DNA of 60,464 nucleotides from Plantactinospora alkalitolerans. GTDB taxonomy: Bacteria > Actinomycetota > Actinomycetes > Mycobacteriales > Micromonosporaceae. Shown one piece after another: positions 7,745-16,547 of this stretch. How positions within the stretch are numbered: the first letter of the stretch is position 1; the number at the start of each line of letters is the position of its first letter. Location: the NCBI RefSeq assembly GCF_015690345.1, contig NZ_JADPUN010000074.1, positions 1-60,464 of the forward strand, given 5' to 3'. The notes under the pieces are model-generated. The model worked only from the letters and a program-made list of their open reading frames with translations. It was not told where the DNA came from and ran no database searches. The position numbers and the translations under genes were made by a program.

Positions 7745-8806
7745 TCAGCCTCGTGCGAGGGCCTCGCGGACCGACGGCCAGGAGCGGAGCACGTCGCCGA
7801 CGTCGGGGGCGGCCGCCTGGACCGCCGCCGCGTGCGCGCGGGCCAGGCTTTCGTCGAGGCGCACCGGCGCACCTGTGTCGGCGGACTCGACCGCGCACAG
7901 GACCATCGCCAGGCTCATCACATTGCGGTGTACGTCGGTCGCCGGCCGCCGCCCGGCTCGCAGCGCGTCGACGAACGCCGCGAGCGAGCCGCTGATGCTC
8001 GCCAGCAGCGTGTTCGGGGCGCCGGAGCCCGACGCCGGGTCGTGGTCGCCGTCCCAGAGGACCGTGCCCCGCTCCGCCACCGCACGCCAGCTTCCGTTCC
8101 ACGAGGTGTCGCGGCCGGTGGCGCACCACGAGGCCAGGTACGAGTACCGGGCGCCCGACGCGAAGCGGAACAGCGCGTTGACCGACGCGTCGCCGGCGTA
8201 CCAGCTCCACGCCGGGTTGTACGCGTCGCAGTAGACCGAGACCGGCTCGTCGTCGAGCAGGTAGCGGGCCGTGTCGAAGGCGTGGATGGCCATGTCCAGC
8301 AGCAGCGGGTGCGCCATCGTCTCGCGGAACCCGCCGAACCGTGGGCCGCGGTAGAACTCCGTGGTCAGTGAACCGACCGGGCCCAGCGAACCGAGCGAGG
8401 ACTTGAACGCCGTCAGATGAGGCTCGAACCGCCGCGACTGGCTGACCGCGAACGGCGCGCCGGTCAGCGACGAGAGCGCGGCCAGCGTCAACGCCTGCGG
8501 CAGCGTCTCCGCCAGTGGCTTCTCGCCCAGCACCGGCAGACCCAGCCGCAACGCCGACGCGGTGACCGCGAAGTGGGCGGCCGGCACGGTGGCGTCGACG
8601 ACGAAGTCCGCATCGGCCGCGACCTCGTCGAGGGTGGTCGCCGACGGGGCACCACGCGCCGCGCGGGCGGCGGCCGAGGCGTCGAGGTCGACCACGGCGG
8701 CCAGTTCCACGTCCGGGCTCGCGTCGATCGCACGCAGCCACTCCGTGCCCATCGCGCCGGCGCCGACGACCACCGTCCGCAACGACCCGGCCCGGAACGG
8801 GCTCAT
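7745..8806 (-). CDS. Gfo/Idh/MocA family NAD(P)-dependent oxidoreductase
   Basis: 353 residues. The N-terminal Rossmann domain shows VVVGAGAMGTEWL at about residues 11-23 and the family motif GEKPLAETLPQ (EKP), where the lysine is catalytic. The C-terminal alpha/beta domain has HAFDTARYLLD, with the usual catalytic histidine. Family members oxidise sugars, inositols or related polyols, or act on trans-dihydrodiols; the exact substrate cannot be read from sequence. Its start overlaps the stop of the upstream ThuA-like gene by 4 bases (ATGA), and ThuA/Gfo pairs are common in sugar-modification loci, so a role in catabolism of a carbohydrate derivative is likely. Confidence 0.9.
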   Translation of the reverse strand: MSPFRAGSLRTVVVGAGAMGTEWLRAIDASPDVELAAVVDLDASAAARAARGAPSATTLDEVAADADFVVDATVPAAHFAVTASALRLGLPVLGEKPLAETLPQALTLAALSSLTGAPFAVSQSRRFEPHLTAFKSSLGSLGPVGSLTTEFYRGPRFGGFRETMAHPLLLDMAIHAFDTARYLLDDEPVSVYCDAYNPAWSWYAGDASVNALFRFASGARYSYLASWCATGRDTSWNGSWRAVAERGTVLWDGDHDPASGSGAPNTLLASISGSLAAFVDALRAGRRPATDVHRNVMSLAMVLCAVESADTGAPVRLDESLARAHAAAVQAAAPDVGDVLRSWPSVREALARG

Positions 8807-9546
8807 GGCTTCGCGAACCAGTCGGTGGGCGCGTAGGAGATCGGTGTCGGCTCCCGCGTGGCGGACGGCGCCGCCCAGACCGCGGCGTTGGCGATCACCC
8901 GGCGTACGTCGGGGTGGTGGTATACCGGATAGTCCTGGTCACCGGGGCTGAAGTAGAAGATCCGGCCCCGACCACGGCGCCAGGCGCAGCCGCTGCGGAA
9001 CACCTCGCCGCCGGTGAACGAGCTGACGAAGACGAGCTCGTCGGGCGCGGGAATGTCGAAGAACTCGCCGTACATCTCCTGGTTGGTTATCTCGATCGGG
9101 CTCGGCACACCGGCCGCGACCGGATGTGCCGGATCCACCGTCCAGACCAGCTCCCGGTCGTCGCCGTTGCGCCAGCGCAGGGCGCAGCTCGTACCCATCA
9201 GCCGTTTGAAGATCTTGGAGTAGTGCCCGGAGTGCAGCACGATCAGACCCATCCCGGCGAGCACGGCGCGCTGCACCCGGTCGACCAGGTCGTCGCTCAC
9301 CTCGTCGTGCGCTATGTGCCCCCACCAGGTCAGCACGTCGGTGTCGGCCAGCAGCGAGTCCGGCAGGCCCTGCTCCGGATCATCCAACGTGGTGCAGCGC
9401 ACCGTGACCGCCGGGCCGGCATGCTCCGCGATGCCCGCCGCGATCGTCGCGTGCATCCCGTCCGGATAGTGCGCCAGCACATTCGCATCGCGTTTCTCGT
9501 GCCGGCCCTCGCCCCACACCGTCACCCGGATCGGTTCGTCAGCCAT
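8803..9546 (-). CDS. ThuA-like protein (glutamine amidotransferase-like fold)
   Basis: 247 residues from the ATG at 9546; an in-frame ATG at 9585 would add 13 residues. Family landmarks are IRVTVWGEGRHE at the N-terminus, DVLTWWGHIAHDEV, GLIVLHSGHYSKIFKRLMG and GRGRIFYFSPGDQDYPVYH. ThuA proteins were linked to trehalose utilisation in Sinorhizobium and may convert 3-keto-disaccharides made by a Gfo/Idh/MocA partner; the actual reaction here is inferred. The next gene in the operon is such a partner. The divergent AlkA-like gene starts 260 bases away, and the gap shows nothing else. Confidence 0.88.
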   Translation of the reverse strand: MADEPIRVTVWGEGRHEKRDANVLAHYPDGMHATIAAGIAEHAGPAVTVRCTTLDDPEQGLPDSLLADTDVLTWWGHIAHDEVSDDLVDRVQRAVLAGMGLIVLHSGHYSKIFKRLMGTSCALRWRNGDDRELVWTVDPAHPVAAGVPSPIEITNQEMYGEFFDIPAPDELVFVSSFTGGEVFRSGCAWRRGRGRIFYFSPGDQDYPVYHHPDVRRVIANAAVWAAPSATREPTPISYAPTDWFAKP

Positions 9547-9794
9547 CGGCGCTCGCTTCGTCGTCGGGACAGGGTCCTCCGGCATTCTCTGCGAGCGGCG
9601 CCGGCCACGCCACCGATGGTCGGTGGGACGTTCGCCGAGACCTGCTCGGCGCGGGCGGGCGGCCGGCGTCCGCTGAGCCTGCGGGCGCCACGGCAGGGCA
9701 CGGTGCCGCCCGCCGCACTCGGTGCGGCAGCCGACGCCGTCGCCGTGGTGGGCGGCAGCGCAGCCCGGACGGTCAGCTGGCGCCGAGGGCGTGG

Positions 9795-9800
9795 CAGAGT
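9795..9800 (+). promoter_or_regulatory. -10 hexamer of a leaderless transcript
   Basis: CAGAGT followed by six bases and the ATG at 9807; no Shine-Dalgarno sequence. The match to TAnnnT is partial. Confidence 0.35.
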
Positions 9801-9806
9801 GTCCGG

Positions 9807-10727
9807 ATGACCGGAACCGGGCCGACGGCGAGTCGGGTGCTGCGCCCACCGGCGGGCTACCACCTCGCCGGCTCGGTCCAGTCGCTGGCAATGGGGGCAC
9901 ACGACCCCTGCGCCCGATTCGTCGACGGAACCTTCTGGTGGGCCACCCGCACACCTGCCGGACCCGGGACCCTCGCACTGCGCCGACGCGCCGACGAACT
10001 GGTCGCCGACGGCTACGGACCGGGCGCGGACTGGGTACTGGACCGGGCCGACGCCGTGGCCGGGCTCCGGGACGACCTGACCGGCTTCGACGGGCTCGCC
10101 GCCGGCCATCCGGTGGTGGACCGGTTGGCGCGCGCCCACCGAGGACTGCGGCTGCCGGCCACCGGGCAGATCTTCCCCCGACTGCTTCGGGCGATCCTCG
10201 AACAGAAGGTCACCGGCAAGGAGGCGTTCCGGGCGTACGCGGCGACGGTGCGGCACTTCGGCGAGCCCGCTCCCGGCCCGGTACGAGGGCTCTGGGCACC
10301 GCCGGAACCGGCGGTGATCGCCGCCGCGCCGTACTGGGTGTTCCATCCGTTCGGGGTGGAGCAGCGGCGCGCCGACACGCTGCGCCGGGCGGCGGCCCTC
10401 GCGGAGCGGCTGGAACGCTGCGTCGATCCGGCCGAGGCGACCCGCCGGCTCACCGCGATCGTCGGGATCGGCCCCTGGACGGCGGCCGAGGTGGTACGGA
10501 TCGCCTTCGGTGACCCCGACGCGGTGAGCGTCGGCGACTACCACATTCCGAACACGGTCGCCTGGGCGCTGGCCGGTGAGGTCCGGGGCGACGACGCGCG
10601 GATGCTGGCCCTGCTGGAGCCCTTCCGGGGCCACCGGGGCCGGGTCTGCGGCCTGCTCGCGGCCGACGGTCTGCACGCGCCCCGGTTCGGCCCCCGGATG
10701 CCGATCCGCTCCTTCGCCCGCTGGTAA
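9807..10727 (+). CDS. AlkA-type DNA-3-methyladenine glycosylase
   Basis: 306 residues. Removes alkylated bases from DNA in base excision repair. The HhH-GPD fold is shown by LRAILEQKVTGKEA, the helix-hairpin-helix LTAIVGIGPWTAAEV (about residues 214-228) and the catalytic aspartate D244 in VSVGDYHIPN. The N-terminal ~100 residues correspond to the AlkA N-terminal beta domain. No Ada-type methyl-transfer domain is fused. Its TAA stop is the first part of the 54-bp hairpin element that follows. Confidence 0.9.
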   Translation: MTGTGPTASRVLRPPAGYHLAGSVQSLAMGAHDPCARFVDGTFWWATRTPAGPGTLALRRRADELVADGYGPGADWVLDRADAVAGLRDDLTGFDGLAAGHPVVDRLARAHRGLRLPATGQIFPRLLRAILEQKVTGKEAFRAYAATVRHFGEPAPGPVRGLWAPPEPAVIAAAPYWVFHPFGVEQRRADTLRRAAALAERLERCVDPAEATRRLTAIVGIGPWTAAEVVRIAFGDPDAVSVGDYHIPNTVAWALAGEVRGDDARMLALLEPFRGHRGRVCGLLAADGLHAPRFGPRMPIRSFARW

Positions 10728-10777
10728 GGAAGGGCCCCTTCTTATCGTTTTCTGTAGAAGAAGGGCCCCTTCCTAAC
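10724..10777 (-). repeat. 54-bp dispersed hairpin element, copy A
   Basis: Near-perfect inverted repeat with two ~22-base arms and a ~10-base loop, beginning GTAAGGAAGGGCCCC and ending CTAAC. The reverse complement differs from copies B and C at only a few positions. The TAA at 10725-10727 is the stop codon of the AlkA-like gene. It can act as a terminator. Confidence 0.92.
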
Positions 10778-10835
10778 ATCTGGGCTGTGCGGGTGCGGAT
10801 GCCGGGCCGAAAATGGGTGTGGTTGCCTGACGAGG

Positions 10836-11423
10836 GTGTCGACTTCGCGCTCCACTTCCTCCGCCGGTTCCCCGATCGCCCCCGGTTCCTCCGTCGCCCC
10901 CGGTTCCCCGATCGCCGCCGGTTCCCCGATCGCCGCCGGTTCCCCGATCGCCGCCGGTTCCTCCGTCATCGTCGCGCCGGCCGGGGGCGCTGATGCCGGC
11001 GAGATCCTGACCGTTCAGCGGGCGGCGTACGTCAGTGAGGCGCAGCGCTACCGACAGCCGATGCTGCCACCGCTAACCGAGACGCTCGACGAACTGCGCG
11101 CCGTACTGGCCGATGGTGGCATCGTGCTGGCGGCGCGGCTCGGTACCCGGCTCGTCGGCGCGGTCCGGGCCAGGATCGAGGACGGCACCGGTCACATCGG
11201 CCGGCTCGCCGTCGCACCCGATCTGCACGGCCGGGGCATCGGCAGCAGCCTGCTACGGGCCGCCGAGGACGCCTGCCCGGCCCCGGTACGCCGGTTCGAG
11301 TTGTTCACCGGTGCCGACAGCGAGGACAACGTGCGGCTCTACCGCCGTCACGGGTACGTCGTGTTCGCGCACCGTTCGATCGACACCGGCCCGGGACTGG
11401 TGTACCTGGAGAAGCACCGGTAG
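10836..11423 (+). CDS. GNAT family N-acetyltransferase with repetitive N-terminus
   Basis: 195 residues from a GTG start. The first ~45 residues are low complexity: MSTSRSTSSA, then six units of the hexapeptide GSPIAA or variants encoded by an 18-bp tandem repeat. The acetyltransferase domain begins near VIVAPAGGADAGEILTV and shows the acetyl-CoA loop LAVAPDLHGRGIGSSLL (Q/RxxGxG/A motif), then ELFTGADSEDNVRLYRRHGY. The substrate is unknown. Since the domain alone would be a complete GNAT of ~150 residues, a start inside or after the repeat is possible. Confidence 0.85.
   Translation: MSTSRSTSSAGSPIAPGSSVAPGSPIAAGSPIAAGSPIAAGSSVIVAPAGGADAGEILTVQRAAYVSEAQRYRQPMLPPLTETLDELRAVLADGGIVLAARLGTRLVGAVRARIEDGTGHIGRLAVAPDLHGRGIGSSLLRAAEDACPAPVRRFELFTGADSEDNVRLYRRHGYVVFAHRSIDTGPGLVYLEKHR
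10866..10973 (+). repeat. 18-bp in-frame tandem repeat, six units
   Basis: Units start at 10866, 10884, 10902, 10920, 10938 and 10956 (consensus GGTTCCCCGATCGCCGCC, encoding GSPIAA). Units 3-5 are identical; units 2 and 6 carry GGTTCCTCCGTC instead. The minus strand is also open through the repeat. Confidence 0.95.
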
Positions 11424-11520
11424 GGGGTCCTGCCGCCCCCGGCCCGGCCACCTCAGCCGGACACGGTGAGCAGCGCGTCGGCGACGGTCGTCCGGGTGTC
11501 AGGACGGAACGGCCGCTCAG

Positions 11521-11549
11521 GTAGGTGGACACCAAGTAGGTGGACACCA
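11521..11549. repeat. short direct repeat, two units
   Basis: GTAGGTGGACACCA at 11521-11534 and again at 11536-11549 (period 15). It lies in the 288-base gap between the GNAT and the GST-like gene, which otherwise shows no gene I can support; short peptides there resemble eroded coding sequence. Confidence 0.7.
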
Positions 11550-11711
11550 GCGCCGTGGGGTGAACATCGAGGACGGCGTTCCCGGCGACGTCCCGGCGCT
11601 GCGCGATGTCGCCGGGCAGTCGGCCCGGCTGGCCGCCGCGCGGTCCGGCGCCGGCCATCGGGCCGACGGGGCGGCGGTTGCGGAGCGGAGTGGCTGGGGG
11701 ACGATAGCGAC

Positions 11712-12740
11712 ATGTCGAACACGAAAGACGGCAGTTACGTCAACCCAGGCGGGGAGTTCACCCGCGACCAGCGCTACATCGCGACGCGGATCACCGCCAA
11801 CGGGCAGGACGGCTACCCGGTGGAACCCGGCCGGTACCGGCTGGTGGTGAGTCGGGCGTGCCCGTGGGCGAACCGGGTCATCATCGTCCGCCGGCTGCTG
11901 GGGCTGGAGGACGTACTGTCGATGGGGGTCGCCGGGCCGACCCACGATGCCCGGAGCTGGACGTTCGACCTCGACCCCGGCGGTCGCGACCCGGTGCTCG
12001 GCATCGAGCGCCTCCAGGAGGCGTTCTTCGCCCGGTTCCCCGGGTACGAGCGGGGAATCACCGTTCCGGCGATGGTGGACGTACCGACCGGGCAGGTGGT
12101 GACCAACGACTACGCCCAGATCACCCTGGACCTGTCGACGCAGTGGCGGGAGCACCACCGGTCCGATGCCCCCGACCTCTATCCCGAGGCGCTGCGGGGC
12201 GAGATCGACGAGGTCAACGCCGTGGTCTTCGCCGACGTGAACAACGGGGTCTACCGGTGTGGTTTCGCCGGCAGCCAGGAGGCGTACGCGAGGGCGTACC
12301 GGCGGCTCTTCGACCGGCTCGACTGGCTGTCGGCCCGGCTGGCGGGCCAGCGCTACCTGGTCGGCGACACCATCACCGAGGCCGACGTCCGGCTCTTCAC
12401 CACGCTGGTCCGGTTCGATCCGGTCTACCACGGCCACTTCAAGTGCAACCGGCAGAAGCTCACCGAGCAGCCGGTGCTGTGGGCGTACGCCCGGGACCTG
12501 TTCCAGACGCCGGGCTTCGGCGACACCATCGACTTCGACCACATCAAGCGGCACTACTACGAGGTGCACCGGGACATCAACCCGACCGGCATCGTGCCGG
12601 ATGGCCCGGACCTGACGAACTGGCTGGATCCGCACGGCCGGGAGGCGCTCGGTGGGCGTCCGTTCGGTGCGGGCAGCCCGCCGGCACCGCCCCGGGCCGA
12701 CGAGACCGTCCCGGCCGGACACACCCCGCTGGGGGCCTGA
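11712..12740 (+). CDS. Xi-class glutathione S-transferase / hydroquinone reductase-like protein
   Basis: 342 residues. The family (EcM4/YqjG type) reduces thiol-conjugated hydroquinones. The catalytic cysteine is C50 in VVSRACPWANR, and the C-terminal helical domain carries YLVGDTITEADVRLFTTL and VYHGHFKCNRQ, both family hallmarks. In actinomycetes the thiol partner would be mycothiol rather than glutathione (inference from lineage). The start is ATG 11712: GACGAT lies six bases upstream of it, consistent with a leaderless transcript, and no Shine-Dalgarno sequence is present. The last ~20 residues are Pro/Ala-rich and probably disordered. Confidence 0.9.
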   Translation: MSNTKDGSYVNPGGEFTRDQRYIATRITANGQDGYPVEPGRYRLVVSRACPWANRVIIVRRLLGLEDVLSMGVAGPTHDARSWTFDLDPGGRDPVLGIERLQEAFFARFPGYERGITVPAMVDVPTGQVVTNDYAQITLDLSTQWREHHRSDAPDLYPEALRGEIDEVNAVVFADVNNGVYRCGFAGSQEAYARAYRRLFDRLDWLSARLAGQRYLVGDTITEADVRLFTTLVRFDPVYHGHFKCNRQKLTEQPVLWAYARDLFQTPGFGDTIDFDHIKRHYYEVHRDINPTGIVPDGPDLTNWLDPHGREALGGRPFGAGSPPAPPRADETVPAGHTPLGA

Positions 12741-12833
12741 CCGCCGATCTGCCCGGTGCCGGCCGTGGGCTTCGCGACCGGCACCGGCTGCGTGCTGCGC
12801 GGACCACCGGCACGACCAAACCGACCGCGCCGA

Positions 12834-12839
12834 TATAAG
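12834..12839 (+). promoter_or_regulatory. candidate -10 of the formate dehydrogenase operon
   Basis: TATAAG inside the only AT-rich patch (12830-12860) of the gap before the operon. No convincing -35 was identified. Confidence 0.3.
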
Positions 12840-12922
12840 CGAAATGAGAGGATTATTGGTGGTTGGACGCCGGCGGCGCTGGAACGCCGGCATGCTGCGC
12901 GACGGGCGAGGGCGGGGGCGGC

Positions 12923-13213
12923 ATGGCGAGCAAGGCGGCGGTGCTGCACCTGGTCGGCCTCGGCCGGAGCTACCAGGAGATCGGCGCGGCGCTGGGCATC
13001 CCACCCGGTCAGGCGTACCTGGTCGGCACCGGGATTCCAGCCGACGGTGGCGGCACGGTCAGCAGGGCGCAGCGGACGCGTCCAGGGATGCTGCCGTCCC
13101 GAACCCAGTGCCTGGTCAACCCGCGCGAGGCGCCCCCGCCGCCGGCCGGGCCGGTACACGAATGGATGCGCACCCGGGCCCGCCGTGACCAATTGACCCG
13201 GCCGGGCCGGTAG
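12923..13213 (+). CDS. small helix-turn-helix-like protein leading the formate dehydrogenase operon
   Basis: 96 residues from ATG 12923; an in-frame TTG at 12863 is possible but the added residues look non-coding. MASKAAVLHLVGLGRSYQEIGAALGIPPGQAYLVGTG-type sequence reads as a compact helix-turn-helix (SYQEIGAALGIPPGQAYL), followed by GIPADGG and a Pro/Arg-rich tail. I recall similar small proteins directly upstream of formate dehydrogenase subunits in other actinomycetes, so it may be a regulator or assembly factor; its function is not established. It ends 44 bases before the large subunit. Confidence 0.72.
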   Translation: MASKAAVLHLVGLGRSYQEIGAALGIPPGQAYLVGTGIPADGGGTVSRAQRTRPGMLPSRTQCLVNPREAPPPPAGPVHEWMRTRARRDQLTRPGR

Positions 13214-13257
13214 CCGGACCGGCGCCGCCCGCCAGGCATCGAGGACAGGAGCCCGCC

Positions 13258-16200
13258 GTGCGCCAACTTCCGATCGGTTCGTGGCCGGTGTGGCGCCAGC
13301 TCACCGGGGCGGACCGCACCGGCCGGGCGGCCTCGGTGAAATCGCGGCGGAGCGATGCCCTCTCGGCGCGCACTGCCAGCGCGGACCGGGTGGTCAAGTC
13401 GATCTGCCCCTACTGTGCCGTGGGCTGCGCCCAGAACGTGTACGTCCGCGACGAGCGGGTGGTGCAGATCGAGGGGGATCCCGACTCGCCGATCAGCCGG
13501 GGCAGACTCTGCCCGAAGGGTGCCGCCTCGCTGCAACTGACCACCGACTCGGGCCGGCTGGACAAGGTCCGCTACCGACCGCCGTACGGCACGCAGTGGC
13601 AGGACCTCGACCTGGCCACCGCGATGGAGATGATCGCCGACCGGGTGATCCGGACCCGTCGGGAGACCTGGCAGTGGGAGGAGGAGGACGGCGGCCTGCT
13701 GGCCCGGACGATGGGGATCGCCAGCCTGGGCGGCGCCACCCTGGACAACGAGGAGAACTACCTGATCAAGAAGCTGTTCACCGCGCTCGGGGTGGTCCAG
13801 GTGGAAAACCAGGCCCGGGTCTGCCACAGCTCCACGGTGATCGGCCTCGGTACGTCGTTCGGGCGCGGCGGCGCGACCACCTTCATGCAGGACATGCAGC
13901 ACGCCGACTGCATCATCATCGAGGGCTCCAACTTCGCCGAGGCGCACCCGGTGGGCTTCCAGTGGGTGCTGGCGGCCAAGGCCCGGGGCGCCACGGTGAT
14001 CCACGTCGATCCCCGGTTCACCCGGACCAGTGCCCTCGCCGACCTGTTCGTGCCGATCCGGGCCGGCACCGACGTCGCCTTCCTCGGCGGGATCATCAAC
14101 CACGTACTGACCGAGGGGAAGGACTTCCGGGAGTACGTGCTGGCGTACACGAACGCTGCCACGATCATCGACGAACGGTTCCAGGACACCGAGGACCTGG
14201 ACGGTCTCTTCTCCGGATTCGACCCGCAGAGCCACCAGTACGCCGAGGAGACCTGGCAGTACGAGGGTGTCCAGTTGGTCTCGGCCAGCGGCGAACGCGA
14301 CAACCAGTACATGGCCCGGCAGGCGGCCCAGATCGACCGGCCCGGCTCCCCCGGTCGCGATGCCGGCGAGCACGGATCCGGCGAGGGCGAGAAACACGGC
14401 TCGGGTACCGCCGCCCTGGACGGCCAGGCCCGGCGTGACCCGACGCTGCAGGACCCCCGCTGTGTCTACCAGATCCTCAGGCGGCACTTCTCCCGCTACA
14501 CGCCGGAGATGGTCGAGCGGATCTGCGGCATCCCGCCCGAGGTCTTCGCCGAGGTCTGCCGGCACCTGGTCGACAACTCCGGACCGGAGCGCACCAGCGA
14601 GTTCGTCTACGCGGTCGGCTGGACCCAGCACACCGACGGATCGCAGTTCATCCGGTCGGCCAGCATCCTGCAACTGCTGCTGGGCAACATCGGCCGACCC
14701 GGCGGCGGCATCCAGGCGCTGCGCGGACACGCCAGCATCCAGGGCTCGACCGACATTCCGACCCTGTTCAACCTGCTGCCCGGCTACATCCCGATGCCGC
14801 ACGCGCACAAGGCGCAGACCCTCGACGACTTCATCCTCGCCGACGCCGCCCGGAAGGGGTTCTGGGCGAACATGCGGGCCTACCTGGTGAGCCTGCTCAA
14901 GGCCTGGTGGGGGCCCGCCGCCCGGGCCGACAACGACTTCTGCTTCAACTACCTGCCCCGGATCACCGGCAGCCACTCCCACTACGACACCACGCTGGAA
15001 CAGCTCGGCGGCACCTGCAAGGGCTACTTCCTGCTCGGGCAGAACCCGGCGGTCGGCTCGGCGAACTCCCGGATGCAGCGGTTCGGGATGGCCAACCTGG
15101 ACTGGCTGGTCGTCCGGGACCTGAACATGATCGAGAGTGCCACCTGGTGGAAGGACGGCCCCGAGATCGAATCGGGCGAGCTGGTCACCGAACGGATCGG
15201 TACGGAGGTCTTCGTCCTGCCGGCCGCCGCGCACACCGAGAAGGCCGGCAGCTTCACCAACACCAACCGGCTGCTGCAATGGCACCACCAGGCCGTGGAG
15301 CCGACCGACGACCGGCGCAGCGATCTGTGGTTCATGTACCACCTGGGCCGGATCATCCGGCAGAAACTGGCCGGCTCGACCGACCCGATGGACCGGCCGA
15401 TCCTCGACCTGACCTGGGACTACCCGACAACCGGCAGTATCGCCGAGCCGGTCGCCGAGGCGGTGCTCGCCGAGATCAACGGCTGGAACTCCGACGGCCG
15501 GCCGCTGTCGACGTACACCGAACTGGCCGACGACGGGTCGACGGTCTGCGGATGCTGGATCTACTGCGGGGTCTACTCCGACGGGGTCAACCAGGCCGCC
15601 CGCCGCAAGCCGGCGGAGGAGCAGAGCTGGGTCTCTCCCGAGTGGGCCTGGGCCTGGCCGGCGAACCGCCGGATGCTCTACAACCGGGCCTCCGCCCGGC
15701 CGGACGGCAGGCCATGGAGCGAACGCAAGAAGTTCGTCTGGTGGGACGAGGAAGTCGGCCGGTGGACCGGGTACGACGTACCCGACTTCGAGCCGACGAA
15801 GCGACCGGACTACGAGCCGCCGGACGGTGCCCGGGGAGTCGCCGCACTGCGCGGCACCGACGCCTTCATCATGCAGGCCGACGGGCTCGGCTGGCTGTAC
15901 ACGCCCACCGGGGTCGCCGACGGGCCGCTGCCCACCCACTACGAGCCGCAGGACTCCCCGATGGACAACCTGCTCTACCGGCAGCAGCGCAATCCGGCCC
16001 GGCTGCTGCGGCCACACGAACACAACCGGTACCACCCGAACGGTTCTCAGCGCGGCGCGCAGATCTTTCCGTACGTGGTCACCACCTACCGGCTGACCGA
16101 GCACTTCACGGCCGGCGGGATGAGTCGGCACACCCCCTACCTGGCCGAACTGCAACCGGAGTTCTTCTGCGAGGTCTCCCCCGAACTGGCCGCCGAGCGG

Positions 16201-16542
16201 GGCCTCGTGCACGCCGACTGGGCCACCATCGTCACCGCCCGCAACGCGATCGAGGCCCGGGTCCTGGTGACCGAGCGGGTGGCACCGCTGCACGTCGACG
16301 GACGGATCATCCACCAGATCGGGCTGCCGTTCCACTGGGGACCGAACGGCCACAGCCGGGGCGACGCGGCCAACGAACTCACCTCGATCTCGCTGGATCC
16401 CAACTCGCACATCCAGGAGAGCAAGGCGCTGTCGGCGGACATCCGCCCGGGTCGGCGGCCGCGTGGTCCGGACCGGGTGGCGCTGGTCCGGGACTACCAG
16501 CGCCGTGCCGGGATCACCGAGCGCACCGGAACGGAGGCGTGA
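13258..16542 (+). CDS. fdhA: formate dehydrogenase, molybdopterin/[4Fe-4S] catalytic subunit
   Basis: 1094 residues from GTG, with AGGAG upstream. It oxidises formate to CO2 at a molybdo- or tungsto-bis-pterin site. A [4Fe-4S] site is formed by C50, C53, C57 and C85 (CPYCAVGC and GRLCPKG; K87 is the conserved electron-relay lysine). In the FdnG-type active-site motif NQARVCHSSTV the residue at the selenocysteine position is C189, encoded by TGC, followed by the catalytic H190, so this is a cysteine enzyme. GRGGATTFM follows. There is no Tat signal peptide, unlike E. coli FdnG, so the subunit should face the cytoplasm. A hydrophilic Gly/Glu/Arg insert lies at about residues 358-395. First of four structural genes. 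Confidence 0.92.
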   Translation: MRQLPIGSWPVWRQLTGADRTGRAASVKSRRSDALSARTASADRVVKSICPYCAVGCAQNVYVRDERVVQIEGDPDSPISRGRLCPKGAASLQLTTDSGRLDKVRYRPPYGTQWQDLDLATAMEMIADRVIRTRRETWQWEEEDGGLLARTMGIASLGGATLDNEENYLIKKLFTALGVVQVENQARVCHSSTVIGLGTSFGRGGATTFMQDMQHADCIIIEGSNFAEAHPVGFQWVLAAKARGATVIHVDPRFTRTSALADLFVPIRAGTDVAFLGGIINHVLTEGKDFREYVLAYTNAATIIDERFQDTEDLDGLFSGFDPQSHQYAEETWQYEGVQLVSASGERDNQYMARQAAQIDRPGSPGRDAGEHGSGEGEKHGSGTAALDGQARRDPTLQDPRCVYQILRRHFSRYTPEMVERICGIPPEVFAEVCRHLVDNSGPERTSEFVYAVGWTQHTDGSQFIRSASILQLLLGNIGRPGGGIQALRGHASIQGSTDIPTLFNLLPGYIPMPHAHKAQTLDDFILADAARKGFWANMRAYLVSLLKAWWGPAARADNDFCFNYLPRITGSHSHYDTTLEQLGGTCKGYFLLGQNPAVGSANSRMQRFGMANLDWLVVRDLNMIESATWWKDGPEIESGELVTERIGTEVFVLPAAAHTEKAGSFTNTNRLLQWHHQAVEPTDDRRSDLWFMYHLGRIIRQKLAGSTDPMDRPILDLTWDYPTTGSIAEPVAEAVLAEINGWNSDGRPLSTYTELADDGSTVCGCWIYCGVYSDGVNQAARRKPAEEQSWVSPEWAWAWPANRRMLYNRASARPDGRPWSERKKFVWWDEEVGRWTGYDVPDFEPTKRPDYEPPDGARGVAALRGTDAFIMQADGLGWLYTPTGVADGPLPTHYEPQDSPMDNLLYRQQRNPARLLRPHEHNRYHPNGSQRGAQIFPYVVTTYRLTEHFTAGGMSRHTPYLAELQPEFFCEVSPELAAERGLVHADWATIVTARNAIEARVLVTERVAPLHVDGRIIHQIGLPFHWGPNGHSRGDAANELTSISLDPNSHIQESKALSADIRPGRRPRGPDRVALVRDYQRRAGITERTGTEA

Positions 16543-16547
16543 CCGCG

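Noticed and set aside
10866-10973. CRISPR-like array.
   Set aside because: Units are 18 bp without spacers and are in frame with a GNAT gene; it is a coding tandem repeat.
11424-11711. A pseudogene remnant between the GNAT and the GST-like gene.
   Set aside because: Short peptides (such as PGDVPALRDVAGQS) hint at eroded coding sequence, but nothing long enough to name.
13822-13824. Possible selenocysteine codon in the formate dehydrogenase active site.
   Set aside because: The codon is TGC (cysteine), and no in-frame TGA occurs there.
13009-16410. A 1133-codon open frame on the minus strand opposite the formate dehydrogenase gene.
   Set aside because: High GC leaves antisense frames open. 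The sequence is repetitive Arg/Val/Gly/Asp without domains, while the plus strand encodes an unmistakable enzyme.
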